Of a DNA stretch of 64,000 nt, positions 44,943 to 55,937 are shown one piece after another. The translations under genes and the position numbers were made by a program. Position 1 is the first letter of the stretch, and each line of letters opens with the position of its first letter. The stretch lies in NCBI GenBank assembly GCA_030386875.1, contig CM059576.1, positions 63,363,581 to 63,427,580 of the forward strand, read 5' to 3'. The notes under the pieces are model-generated. The model searched no databases. It was given only the letters and a program-made list of their open reading frames with translations, and was not told where the DNA came from. This DNA is from Morinoia aosen. Lineage: Eukaryota; Arthropoda; Malacostraca; Amphipoda; Talitridae.

Positions 44943-46345
44943 TTGATTCGTTTGATTATCAACACATTAATAGCAACTAACAAGTTTCATAACCAATGGA
45001 AACACTCCATATTTAGACCGTTGCATACAACTGGTGACAGAAATACAGCAGCAAATTACATGACCATAAGCCTTTTACCTGTCCTGCCCAAAATATTAGA
45101 ACAAGGAGTAACGAATCACCTGTCATCTCACTTGGACGAGTCAAATTTACTTCATTGAAATCAATATGCCTATAGGAGGAACACTAACACTCAAAACGCC
45201 CTGCTCAATATCACTGAAAAAATATACAGCGATATCGATCAAAAATATTTAACACTTCTGCTGCTACTCGATCTCTTTAAAGCATTCGACAGCGTCGAAC
45301 ATGATCAACTCCTACGAGAAATATTGAACTTAGGACTTGATACGCATTGGTTTATAAGCTACCTATCAAATCAGTCTCATGCAGTCCTCTTAGATAACAA
45401 GTTGTCCCCATTCCTTCAAAATATTGGGGGCCCTCAAGGATCTATTCTGGGTCCGCTATTGTTTTCAATTTTCATTAACGATTTACCTCCAATGCCTTCT
45501 AACACTCGAATCATTATGTATGCAGATGATGTCCAAATTGCAACGACAAGCTTTGTATCAGAAACACCACAGACGAAAAATGGGGCTGAAGCCCTATTGA
45601 TCAGCCCCAAGTCATGGTATGACCAAAATGGTCTCAAGCTAAGCGCAAGTAAAACACAATTCATTTTTTTAGATCAAAAGATGCAAAAAACAATATTCGG
45701 AATCTAAATCTATCTCTTACGGTTGGGAATGATAAAATCCACCCATCAAATTAGTAAAAAATTTAGGTATTTGGCTCGATAGAAACATGTCCTTCAAATC
45801 CCACGTTGATAAAACCTGCAACGCAATTCACGGAACTTCAATGTTTTTTTTAATCGTATAAAAAGTATGCTTCACGAAGAATCTAGATTATTGGCCGTTC
45901 AATCTTTGGCCTTAACAGTATTGACTATTGTAGAATGGTATTGTGAGATATACAGAAATATCTTCAGAAAGATTTACAAAAATGCATGAATTTTGCAGCT
46001 AAGGTTGTATGCAACAGTAAATTCAAAAAGAATGATCACGGAACACCTCTCCTGAATAAGCTAGGCTGGGCTCCTATTCAGAAAAGGTTTCTAGTACACA
46101 AAGCACAATCGTATTCTCGTCACATATCTTCCTCATAGCAATGCTGAAATAGTGAAATTCCATCCTTCTACCGTCACCAACCAAAAGCCGAATAGGAGAC
46201 GTGATGTCTTAATCAAATACCGTTCATCTAAAATTGGGCAGAAAGCTCTGCACCTTACTGTGGAACAAACTCCCCCAGAGCATCAAAACCCCTCAAACAT
46301 TAACAGAATTTAAAACTAAAATAGCTCTCTATCTTGCGTCTACAT
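44943..46345 (+). pseudogene. Jockey/CR1-like non-LTR retrotransposon remnant
   Basis: Broken plus-strand frames cover most of a reverse transcriptase. NKFHNQWKHSIFRPLHTTGD is the entry motif. LLLLDLFKAFDSVEHDQLL holds the first catalytic aspartate. NIGGPQGSILGPLLFSIFIN and IIMYADDVQIA, the catalytic YADD box, follow. The thumb and C-terminal remnants VKNLGIWLDRNMSFKSHVDK and TLTEFKTKIALYL come last. At least four stops or frame changes show it is dead. Upstream, 44760-44940 has weaker remains. The endonuclease is absent. Confidence 0.8.
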
Positions 46346-46489
46346 AATAAGTGTGAACTGCAGTACGTACTGGAAAAGAAGTCAGGAATTTTCGTTGCTA
46401 ATTATCTTATCTTTTGTTCCATTATACGACAATCGAGACATATTTGTAATATGCATATGCAATATGATTGCTTGTATGCGAATATTAAG

Positions 46490-46582
46490 TACATGTATGT
46501 ACGCACATGTGACGCTCATATGTATGTATATGTGTATATATGTGTTTGGATATATATATGTATGTGTGTGTTGTGTATATAT
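46490..46582 (+). repeat. TG/TA-rich microsatellite region
   Basis: This is an alternating GTATGTATATGTG-type sequence, possibly the degenerate tail following the non-LTR remnant. Confidence 0.6.
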
Positions 46583-47162
46583 GTGTAGAACATATTCCTC
46601 TCCTTACATGCATTTGTTAATCTTGTGTGACAATGTATCGTCCCTTACACTCTTTGAGTATACTTTGGCCGCACTATTTTAGGTTGTTTTGACTTTCTCA
46701 TTTTGTTCAGCAATGTTGCAAATGTTATGGTTGGCATTGTACAACGATCCTTTTCACCTATTTAAATCCGGTGAACTTTTTTGTGCCAATGCTAGTGGCA
46801 TATTAAATTTAATTTTTTTGTCATCGTAACATATTTCATTTTATCCGAGCCAGTTATTTAGCTTACTAGTTGATACGAAGCAATGTAATATTGCCTATAA
46901 TTTCAACCTCACAGTCTAAGACGCAAATTAATTTGGATCTACCCGATTTACTTTCAACCATATACCCTCATTTCACTAGTTCCAATGTTCCATTTCCAAA
47001 CGATGGTCAACTTTTGTTCTATTGGACGTACGTCTATGAAAATTTGCAGATTACTAGATCTCTACATTTGTAACAACTTATCTAAACAAAAATTTTTCAT
47101 AAGGCCATAGAAAATTTTTTATTTGAAAAAAATAAAATTATATATATACATATATTCTTCAT

Positions 47163-47452
47163 TATAACTTCGAAATTTACAAAGCTAGAGCAATGCGGTT
47201 TGTTGCATTTGAAAGTCGAACGTGGGCTCTATCTAAATTACGGGGGAAATTTTTATATCATTTCAATCAGAATTTTTATGAATTTTTCATTGTAAGGGTC
47301 AGAGCAAAAGTTATAATTTTAGGGTGAAAAGCTACAGAAATCTTTACAGAAAAAAATTTGGAAATTCCCCCGTAATTTAGATAGAGCACATGTGTCACTT
47401 TCATATGCAACAAACCGCATTGCTCTAGCTTTGTAAACTTCGGAGTTATAAC
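47163..47452. repeat. Inverted repeat, ~90-bp arms
   Basis: The arms 47163-47250 and 47362-47452 share GCTAGAGCAATGCGGTTTGT and CTCTATCTAAATTACGGGGG, and their complements, with few mismatches. The loop is about 110 bases. It is probably part of a foldback element. Confidence 0.75.
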
Positions 47453-47732
47453 GACAAACGTATTGATAAGTTACTTTTTTTATAAAACCTATTTTTAAGA
47501 AAGAAAATGGTTCTCCTCCTACATTTTTTGAGCTACAGTGATGATTTTGGTATCATTGGAGACAGAAAAACAAGGGCTTTACAATGTATTGAGAAGTTTT
47601 TCAAAATTCATTCTTGTTCCAAAGTTATGACGTCATAAATTTGAATTTTCTTGAGAATATTTTGATTTTTTCTTTTTAATTTTTTTAATTTTTATATTGG
47701 AAATTTGAGGAAAAGCATTCAAGTTTTTGGAA

Positions 47733-47953
47733 TGTCCACGTTATTCTGCATCCAATGATACCAAAATCATTACTGTAGCTCAAAAACTATCAGAGAAAAA
47801 GCATTTAGAAACCCCCCCCAAATGTCGTTTTCTATGATTTCCCATTTTCTTTTCAAGAAAATCGCATTTTGTCATAAATGATAAATGATTCTAAATTGTA
47901 TTTCCTATCAGTATTCCAAATTTCATTGCACTAAATTCAATAATAAAAAAAAT
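47733..47953 (+). repeat. ~220-bp direct repeat, first copy
   Basis: It starts TGTCCACGTTATTCTGCATC. The copy at 48033-48254 begins at exactly 300 bp distance and is about 93% identical by eye. An inverted partial copy (GAGCTACAGTGATGATTTTG) lies at about 47530-47560. Confidence 0.75.
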
Positions 47954-48032
47954 GTTCGGATGGGGATGAGGAATATGAATGATGAAATATATAAAATAAT
48001 AAAATGAAAAAATTGAAAATTTGAGATTTTTT

Positions 48033-48254
48033 TGTCCACGTTATTCTGCATTCAATGATACCAAAATCATTACTGTAGCTCAAAAACTGTAGGAGGAGAA
48101 GCATTTAGAAAACCCCCCCAAAATGTCGTTTTCTATGATTTCCCATTTTCTTTTCAAGAAAATCGCATTTTGTCATTAATGATAAATGATTCAAAATTGC
48201 ATTTCCTATCAGTATACCAAATTTCATTGCTTTAGGTTCAAAAATGAAAAAAAG
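48033..48254 (+). repeat. ~220-bp direct repeat, second copy
   Basis: This is the partner of 47733-47953. It is followed by a run of about 15 cytosines near 48274-48288, which is a likely site of sequencing or assembly error. Confidence 0.75.
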
Positions 48255-49349
48255 GTCCGTAAAGGGGACGCCCTCCCCCCCCCCCCCGGGAGGGACGTTA
48301 GCTCTGGGGTAGGTTCCTGATATTTTTACAGACATTCGGGGACATGTCTCTAACTCATTTAAAGCAATAAAAAAAAATCGGGAGAATCGACTTTTGGACT
48401 GCAGATGACCCGGAAATGGTTCCCGTAAGCTCAAATTTCAATATGCGACTGCACTAACCAGAGTGTTTTTAACAATGCATCACATGTACAATGTTTTCTT
48501 GACCACTCGTAATAAAATCCATTCTTAAAATCAGACCAACGCAATGAAGGGGATGCAAATTTTACGTGCTTTTCTCCCAACCATTTGTTTAAATAATTAA
48601 CCGGTATAAGTATTACGGTCCCCATGAGTAGATAACAAGCCATGGTCTAAATTTCATGATATATGAAAGCATTTTTCACTCATATTAAAACATTTTGACA
48701 TGCGACGTAATTCATTTGTAATTTTTACTTTCTACGCTCGTGAGTGCATTAAACGAAATCTTTTTCGGCGGCTAACTTTTCTTATTGTTCCAGCTATGCT
48801 GCAAATATTAGAGACTCTTGATCCAATATACGCGCACCCTAAAAAGAGCGTTTTCAACTATGTGTCACAGGGATTTGTTTTCTTAATTACTTATATTTAT
48901 TTGTATTTTTAAAACCAAATTATTTGCCGCAAAGAAAGAAAGGATGTTAATTTGAGGGTATTTTATCTTTTTTTGTCTTCTTTTCGTTTTTATTAAAACA
49001 TCTTAAAAAGGCCACGGATTCGACGAATGTCATAACTTTGAAGAACATCATTTTTTAATCTTCTTATTCTGGTCTTTAATTGCTTTTTTTAGTTTTGTGT
49101 GGTAACTCTTTTTACTTTCTTACTCTCGTGAATACATTTAGACAACACTATTTTGGGTAGTTAACTTTTTGTACGGTTCCACCTATGTTGAAAATGTTAC
49201 GGCTAGCATTGTACAACAATTCTTTTCATGTCTTTGACTCTGATGAACTTTTTGCACCAGTGCTATTAGCGTAAGTAAGAAATGTCATGAAAATTGTTTG
49301 TTTTGTTATAGTGAATATTATATTCTTTCCGAGCTCACCACTTGGCATA

Positions 49350-50579
49350 CTACACCTTTTTCACTTTAATTTGATCTAAGTCAAGTTCAATTTAATCCAA
49401 TTCAAGTTCAAATTAATCCGAGTCAACTTCAAATTAATCCGAGTCAAGTTCAAATTAATCCGAGTCAAGTTCAAATTAATCCAAGTCAAGTTCAATTTAA
49501 TCTAAGTCAAGTTCAAATTAATCTAAGTCAAGTTCAAATTAATCCGAGTCAAGTTCAAATTAATCCAACCCTCAGTTGAGTTAAAAAATGACATAATAGT
49601 TTGTTAATTTGAGTTTTTTGCGTTAAATATGCATCTATTGGATGTGATAAGCAAGACTGATTTCGAGGATATATTTACACTCATAGATATTTATATACGT
49701 GAAATTCCACTTTTTCACATCTATAAAATCTTATACATGCTAATACAAAAGGTTGTCATTGAACGAGATGTAGATTTAACCTTTAAAAGAAATATACAAA
49801 CGCGATTCACTGAGTACTAATGTACGATGCCGTGTGAGTAAAATTTATACTTGTACATTACTACCCAGATACATTCCTGCATTAGCAATATAAATGTTGC
49901 CATCCATTCTAATTCCGTGTTAGTCAATGTGAAGAAATGTTGGATCCACTTACATTACACAATAATGATACAAGAAACCACGTTTCTAACTTTTACTGAC
50001 TTTATTTGTGTGTGTTCACAATTCAATGTATAATACTTTCAAGGCTTAAATATTCATTAAATGATTATTATAAAAGTTATTGAAGTCTTAAAAGTTCTAT
50101 ATATTGAATTGTAAATAATTATATAATTGATTAAATCTACATATGATCCAATGATAATATTTTGTACATGCATTTATATGATTTCATAGATGTGATAAAG
50201 AGGAATTTCACGTATATAAATATCTATGAGTGTGAATAAATCCTCGAAACCAGTCTTGCTTATCACATCCAATAGATACATATTTAACACAAAATCTCAT
50301 ATTAACAAATTATTTTGTCATTTTTAACTCAACTCAGGGTTGGATTAGTTTGAACTTGACTTGGATTAATTTGAACTTGACTCGGATTAATTTGAAATTG
50401 ACTTGGATTAATTTGAACTTGACTTGAATTAAATTGAACTTGACTTGGATTAATTTGAACTTGACTTGGATTAATTTGAACTTGACTTGGATTAATTTGA
50501 ACTTGACTCGGATTAATTTGAACTTGACTCGGATTAATTTGAACTTGACTTAGATTAATTTGAAGTGAAAAAGGTGTAG
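49350..50579. repeat. 1.23-kb foldback with 21-bp arrays in both arms
   Basis: The left arm (49350 to ~49795) and right arm (~50115-50579) are inverted copies. Each has an outer TACACCTTTTTCACTT end, then an array of about ten 21-bp units (ATTAATCCGAGTCAAGTTCAA type, 49366-49570 and 50340-50562). An inner unique part (TCTATTGGATGTGATAAGCA) follows. The loop is about 320 bp. The array unit is a multiple of three and stays open in one frame, but no ORF with a start is supported. Confidence 0.8.
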
Positions 50580-51290
50580 ATGATTATCAGTGTGAAAAGT
50601 TGTCCCAAATCCCGACTGTAGACCTCATAGTTCTTGACGCAAAATAAATTAAATCTGCCCATTTTACTTCTAACATTAATCCCTCACGCTCGTATCTCAT
50701 ATACTCATATTTCAATACGAGTATGCACTAACGAGAGGGTTTTCAGAAATGCGTCACATGAATTATGTTTTCTCAGGCACTTGTATTTAACTACATTACC
50801 AAAATCCGACTCCCGCAACGAAGAGGAACGCAATTTTTTCGTGCTTTTCTCTGAATCATGTTTAGACAATTATCATGGGTATTACGATAACCATGTATGA
50901 ATAGCAATTCGGGATCTAAATCATTTGTTTCAATACTTAATGGGTATTACGATAATCATCAATGAATAGCAATTAAGGATCTCTATGTTAAGGTATTTGA
51001 ATGCGTTTTTCGCTTATATTTCAATACATGTGTGCACTAACGAGAGTGTTTTCAACTAAACGTTACAAGGATTATGTTTTCTTAGTTACTTTTATTTAAA
51101 TGCACTGTCGAAATCAGATTACGTAACGAAAGGAACACATTTTTGTTGTGCTTTTCTGTCAATCATCTTTTGTTTCGACATTTTGCAAGGGTATTACCAT
51201 ACCGATTTGTAATTACCAACTAAAATGTTAATGTTAAGATATTTCAAAAACCAATGTTAAACATTTCATGTTTTAACTCTATTGGAAATA

Positions 51291-53404
51291 AACTGATTTT
51301 CCTTATTCTTTTCTTTCTTCGCCAACGTACCCTCGGAAGACACAAGTAATATCATCATTGAGCCAGCGTGTTCCTATCTAACCCTTCGAGCAGATCCTTT
51401 TCTTTCCATGAGAACGCTCTCCTTCCACGGGAAGAGTCGTAAATTCCTCGCTTTGCCGGTCCTTTAATTCTTCTCCAAGAAAATCAAGGATACATCTGCA
51501 TAATTTTTCACTCTACCTAGGCGTCGGTAAGGCTCGACCGGGGACTAACCGTCATTGCACTCTGGTGTGAGTTATGAGACGTTTGAAAAAACAATGTGCA
51601 ACATCATTTTTATCACACTTGATTGAAATGAAATATCTATCATCCTTTATCATTTTTCCCTTCATTTCAGCAGCAAATTGGAAACTCTTATTGTCTTCAA
51701 AAAGAGAGCCTTTATTATACTCCATAAAGTCTTGATGGGTTTATTTTTGGTCCTATGTTTGCTAATTGTTATGTCTGATTTTTTAAACGTAGTCGTCAAA
51801 ACTAACTTGCAGTCAAATCCGGTGTTACATGATACAATTGCCACTAATCTGTTTGTGGTTTCAACTTTCGAACCTCTTTCCGTTACTTCAGTAATATTTG
51901 CTCCAAAATATTTTGCTTAATGTTGAACATATACTGAGTTTGATAGACTCATGCGAGACTAGCTTATTTTAAAATGCTCCCTGAACATCGTAGAGAATAT
52001 ACTTGGAAGCTATAGTCGTGAAGTACTTTGGCCCAAATTCTTCATCTAGCTTGATTGATGCTATTTTCTGCTTACACTCGTCTAACATTTCAAATTTCAA
52101 CAAAGACGTTAAGCTACTAAAATTCATCGTATGGACACAAATTTTAAACCCGTACTTCATGAGAACTCAATTACATTTCGACCATTTTGAAAGTCACTTA
52201 AGGCGTTTTTATACTTCTCTACTCGATCACAAGCGTCTAATCTCTCATGGCTTTAGCTTACTTGAACTGAGACTAGCTGTGGTATTCCTCCAAAGGTTAA
52301 ACGACCGATACCCTTGAAACAAAAAGCAAGCAGCCAAGGGATGATTCAAGTACTATTCATCACTATTACAGTAAGGATCATTTCATGAACGCGCTAATTC
52401 CTTTGCTGCCATTGAAAAACAATTTGACGTGATTATACGTAAACGATCTCCGTATTGCCGAGGGCATAGAGAACGAACTGTGTATCATTGTGATGAACCT
52501 GACCTTCGAAAGCTCCAATTAGCTTCCTCTGTTCTCAAAAGAAGCCTGCCTTATCCTTCACTAAGCGTTCATTGATTCTAGTGGTGTTCTCTTTCGTTCT
52601 CTCTTTCGTTGGTGTTAGGACTGCTCATATCTTATGAGAAAAACGTTTGTATACCTAAGATAATTTTGTTTGCAAAAGATATTGGCTTAGAACCTAATAA
52701 TAAGTTTCTGAGTATGGATGAAGTTTGTAGACGAAATATTGAAAAAAATATAGTTATCCAACACGATTGCTTTTTATTCACTAGTACAGAAAAAACTCAA
52801 TGGGGTTGTCCCTCATAGCTGTTGTCAACTCGAACAAATACAGCAACTTTATTATAAAATAAGAATGATCCTAAGTGCCAAAAATCTGAATACCTTTTGC
52901 AGTAACTTAATCACCTCTTGTGTTCCAAGGCATGCCTAAATTTCTAGGCATGCACCATTCGCAATAAATATCACAGCAACTACAGTATTAATTTCAGACC
53001 ACGATCTTAGACTCATAAACGGAAAGTGTTTCAGATATAGCGTGCTAGCCTTAATTAATTATATCAATTAGAAAACTTGTGCTCCAAGAAATAAACAGAT
53101 GTAATCAGCACCTCACACAACATTTCCTTTGCTTATCAACCAATACTGCAAAGATAAAACGACTAAATAACTTTATGCAAAATATATTTTTAACAGCTGA
53201 TACTCAAGTATGCAGGCGAAATGACTGTTCTAAGACCTTTTTACTTTCATACCTTAGCTCGCGTAAATACATACCTCTGATTAGAGGCGTAAATGGGTCG
53301 AAGATTTCCATGTCGTGTTAAATATTTCCCCTATTAAAGTAATTTCTTGTGACAAATTACTGCCGACTAACAAGATCTCTCGTACATAAATTCTTCTTCA
53401 TTAC
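51291..53404. other. Unassigned; weak ORFs on both strands
   Basis: Between 51660 and 52320 both strands carry ORFs of 60-105 codons (plus 51678-51920 and 52003-52317; minus 51662-51930 and 51969-52160). I recognise no domain in any. C-terminal exons of the HEPN-NACHT gene would be expected on the minus strand here, but no island with a matching one-base entry phase and good acceptor was found. Confidence 0.35.
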
Positions 53405-53408
53405 TCAC
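53403..53408 (-). promoter_or_regulatory. Splice donor at the end of the NACHT exon
   Basis: GTGAGT on the minus strand matches the donor consensus perfectly and includes the apparent stop codon TGA of the ORF. This suggests the stop is intronic and the exon ends in phase 2 at 53409. Confidence 0.5.
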
Positions 53409-54656
53409 TCAAGTTGCGGAGACGGCTCCTCTCCTAACAAGATCTCCTTCAAAGGCTTGTTTACGTTCAGAAGCATCTCAACCACCCATTGCGATGCAAA
53501 ATATTCCTCATCGGTTTTGTGGTTGAAGGAATAAACTGTGCGTTCTTGTCTCGTGAGGGGCCTTTTAGTCTTTAACACTGAAGAAAGAATACGTTCACAA
53601 TCTAAGTCCTTTATTTTATAGTCATTGCTTAGTTTCAAATGGCATTGCCGCTGGACTCGCAGAAACTGAGCCTCAGTGAAGGTGAGCGTATTAGAGCGCA
53701 AAAATTCCACGGCAGCTTCACAGATGATCAGAAAAAGGTCATCAATAACGATATTCAAATTATGGTATGGAGTATCCGCCAGTTTCTTCTCAGCAAGAGC
53801 TTTATAAGTTTGGTAAGCGTCTTTGGCTATGTCACTCGGACGCTTCCACTGCTCAATTCTTTCAGGAAATGTTACGAAGACATTGCAAAATTGCAGGAAC
53901 TTAAGAGGTTCTGAAAACATGCTCATCAGACTTTGATCCAAACTCTGAAAACTTCTTTGAAGAGATCGTGCGGTTTGATTTCCAGTAAGATGGGGCTCGT
54001 ATTTTGCCAAAAAGTTTAACTGTTCATCAAGTTTTGTTAGGGAAGCAATTTCAAACTCTTCAAATATTGCTCTGTTTCCTGAAAGCAATTGCTCTAACTT
54101 ACGAGCACCATGAGGCCGCGTGGTGATTATAACACGACAGTTAGCCCGCCATGCCTTCTTGATCACTTCCTGCACGACCGTCATCGACTGACCGTATTCG
54201 TCGAAACCATCTATCAGGAAAAGTGTCCTGAGTTCGAAGAGCGCTTCGATCACAATTGCTTCTCCAAGCTTGGTGCAAACGTCTCCTAATTGTTGCTTAA
54301 TGACTTCACTCAGGTTTTCCATTGTGAAATCTCTACATTGAACGTAAATGAGTAACTGGAAATCTTTAAGGTGAGAAGAAGTATCAGGGCGTGGCTTGAT
54401 GAATTGCAGGGCAATATTTTCAAGCAGAGTACTTTTTCCAGATCCTGCCACACCGGAAACGATGATAAACTTCACAGGGTTCTCAAAGATCTTCGAGTAG
54501 TGGAAAGCGTCATCTTTCTTCCTACTCCTCAGCATAAGTTCAAGGGCGTGAAATACAGCAGAACGCTCGACTTGCCCCATGCTAAACATCAGACTTTCAG
54601 TTGTGAAATTATACTGCAGAAACATTTCCATCGTTTTCCATCCCTCTCTAACTACA
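53409..54656 (-). CDS. HEPN-NACHT protein gene, NACHT part
   Basis: The minus-strand frame encodes a NACHT-type STAND NTPase. Walker A is GVAGSGKST (about 54454-54428). Walker B is TLFLIDGFDE (about 54226-54197), with the extra acidic residues typical of NACHT. A sensor-type IITTRP follows, then EPLKFLQF and HKTDEEYFASQW, equivalents of the conserved helical part after the NTPase. It is the continuation of the HEPN part at 60234-60826 and is separated from it by an LTR element. The ORF stops at 53405, but the stop follows directly after a perfect donor (GA|GTGAGT at 53408). More exons, perhaps a repeat-type sensor, probably follow. In vertebrate NLRs and related proteins such modules sense ligands and oligomerise with ATP. 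The ligand here is unknown. Confidence 0.85.
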
Positions 54657-54660
54657 CATG
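54657..54660. repeat. Target-site duplication CATG (left)
   Basis: It directly flanks the LTR element and is matched by CATG at 60234-60237. A 4-bp duplication fits LTR-element integration. Confidence 0.8.
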
Positions 54661-55937
54661 TGTCGTGACCCTCTTTATTTTGTCTCGCTGAGGTCACGGT
54701 CTTCATTTTCTTCTGCCGTCATTCTTTGTTGCGATGCATGATATTTTCCTTGTGATATTATTAGTCGTGACATTAAGATTATTCGTCACATTTCTTTTAT
54801 TTTCTACTTGTTAATATCAAGGTAGCTGCCACCAACTCAGAGTAAGTCTGAGTAAATATTTAATTCAATCTTCGGTGAGCGTTTCGAGCGACTTAAGGCC
54901 ATAAATTAATCGTGCATTCTAGCCGTGTTTCCTGGCTTCAAACATTATTACTTTCCTTCTGAATCATATCATCCTCCTTTCCTAACTATCTAAAGGATAT
55001 GAAGAACACAAGGACATTAAAGAAATTCGCTATTGGACACAGGAAAATATTGAGACATTAATCATCGGAAATACGCATTAATTTAACGCACGCGATCTAC
55101 GCATTCACATCCTAATATACTCAGAAGTTTGAGTGGGGACTGGGGTTTGACATGAAATCAGAGGGAAACTTATCTTGAGATTTGGAGATTGGTCTCGCAG
55201 TCTGAATGTCGCCTGGCTGGCGCGCTGGGGCAAGATCACCATGTTTGGTTGAGGGCAGAGAGACCAGGTTGATGGCTGGGACTATGCCGACAGTAGCAGT
55301 TTACGTTGACAATCTCTAGTTTACGTTATTGGCACTGCAGTTGAGTATTCTTGAAGTTAATCACTTTCGAGCGAATGAGGGCACAGATATTCTAGGATGG
55401 CTTTGAGTAGTGAATTTAAGAGGCAAGGCCTCGGCCCAACTGGACCAAGGTAGAGGAACAAACTCGTATGCGGCTTCTTGTGATCGTGTCCTAGCCTCTA
55501 CTGCCCGCTCTCCCTCAGGCACCCGCGCTCGGCGTCACCTTGAGGTGCCAACTCTGAATAACAACCTAACAAGGTTACCAATAAGAACGTGATATATCCC
55601 TACAATCGAATAGAAAACATACATCATTAACCTTACCCTCATTACTATATAAAAATCCCCACAAAACAATGTTAAACATATGAATTAAAGCAAATGAAGA
55701 CATCCGTTGAGGTTCTTGGCATCTTCGGCTGGCGTGATCGTTCGCTACTGGTATCGGCGACGTTCGAACGTTGTTCCTGAAGAGTCGATTGTTCTAGAAT
55801 TCAACGATGTGATGCTTTCTCGCAGAAATCAGGCTTAATATTCGGTCTTTTGAATCATTTATGAATAAGTCGTTGGCCGGACGATTATTCGGATCCTTAG
55901 CGATGTTCCGTACACAGTTATGCGGAGAAGCATAACA
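54661..55937 (-). repeat. 3' LTR of the non-autonomous element
   Basis: On the minus strand it begins TGTTATGC and ends with ACGACA. AATAAA (54679-54674) lies 13 bases from the boundary. An ATG at 54706 is in frame with the NACHT ORF across the junction. Confidence 0.9.

Larger units (their letters stand above)
46620..51290. repeat. Domain of degenerate repeat units
   Basis: Diverged copies of the same ~100-200-bp words recur. The block around GCAAATGTTA/GGCATTGTACAA at 46710-46750 reappears at 49190-49230. A block with GCACTAACGAGAGTGTTTTCAA occurs at 48450, 50730 and 51030, and partly at 48850. A block TTTACTTTCTACGCTCGTGA-like occurs at 48724 and 49115. This suggests an old tandem or mobile family later invaded by other repeats. 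No protein-coding gene is supported. Confidence 0.6.

Noticed and set aside
49629-49820. 63-codon ORF
   Set aside because: It lies within the arm of the foldback repeat; the mirrored arm does not preserve the frame.
49366-50562. CRISPR-like spaced repeats
   Set aside because: The 21-bp units are contiguous with no spacers and occur in inverted arms; a eukaryotic foldback array.
52003-52317. 104-codon plus-strand ORF
   Set aside because: No recognised domain and open frames on the opposite strand too; left as unassigned.
55410-55592. 60-codon ORF also present at 59706-59888
   Set aside because: Identical because it lies in the two LTRs; no evidence of a protein.
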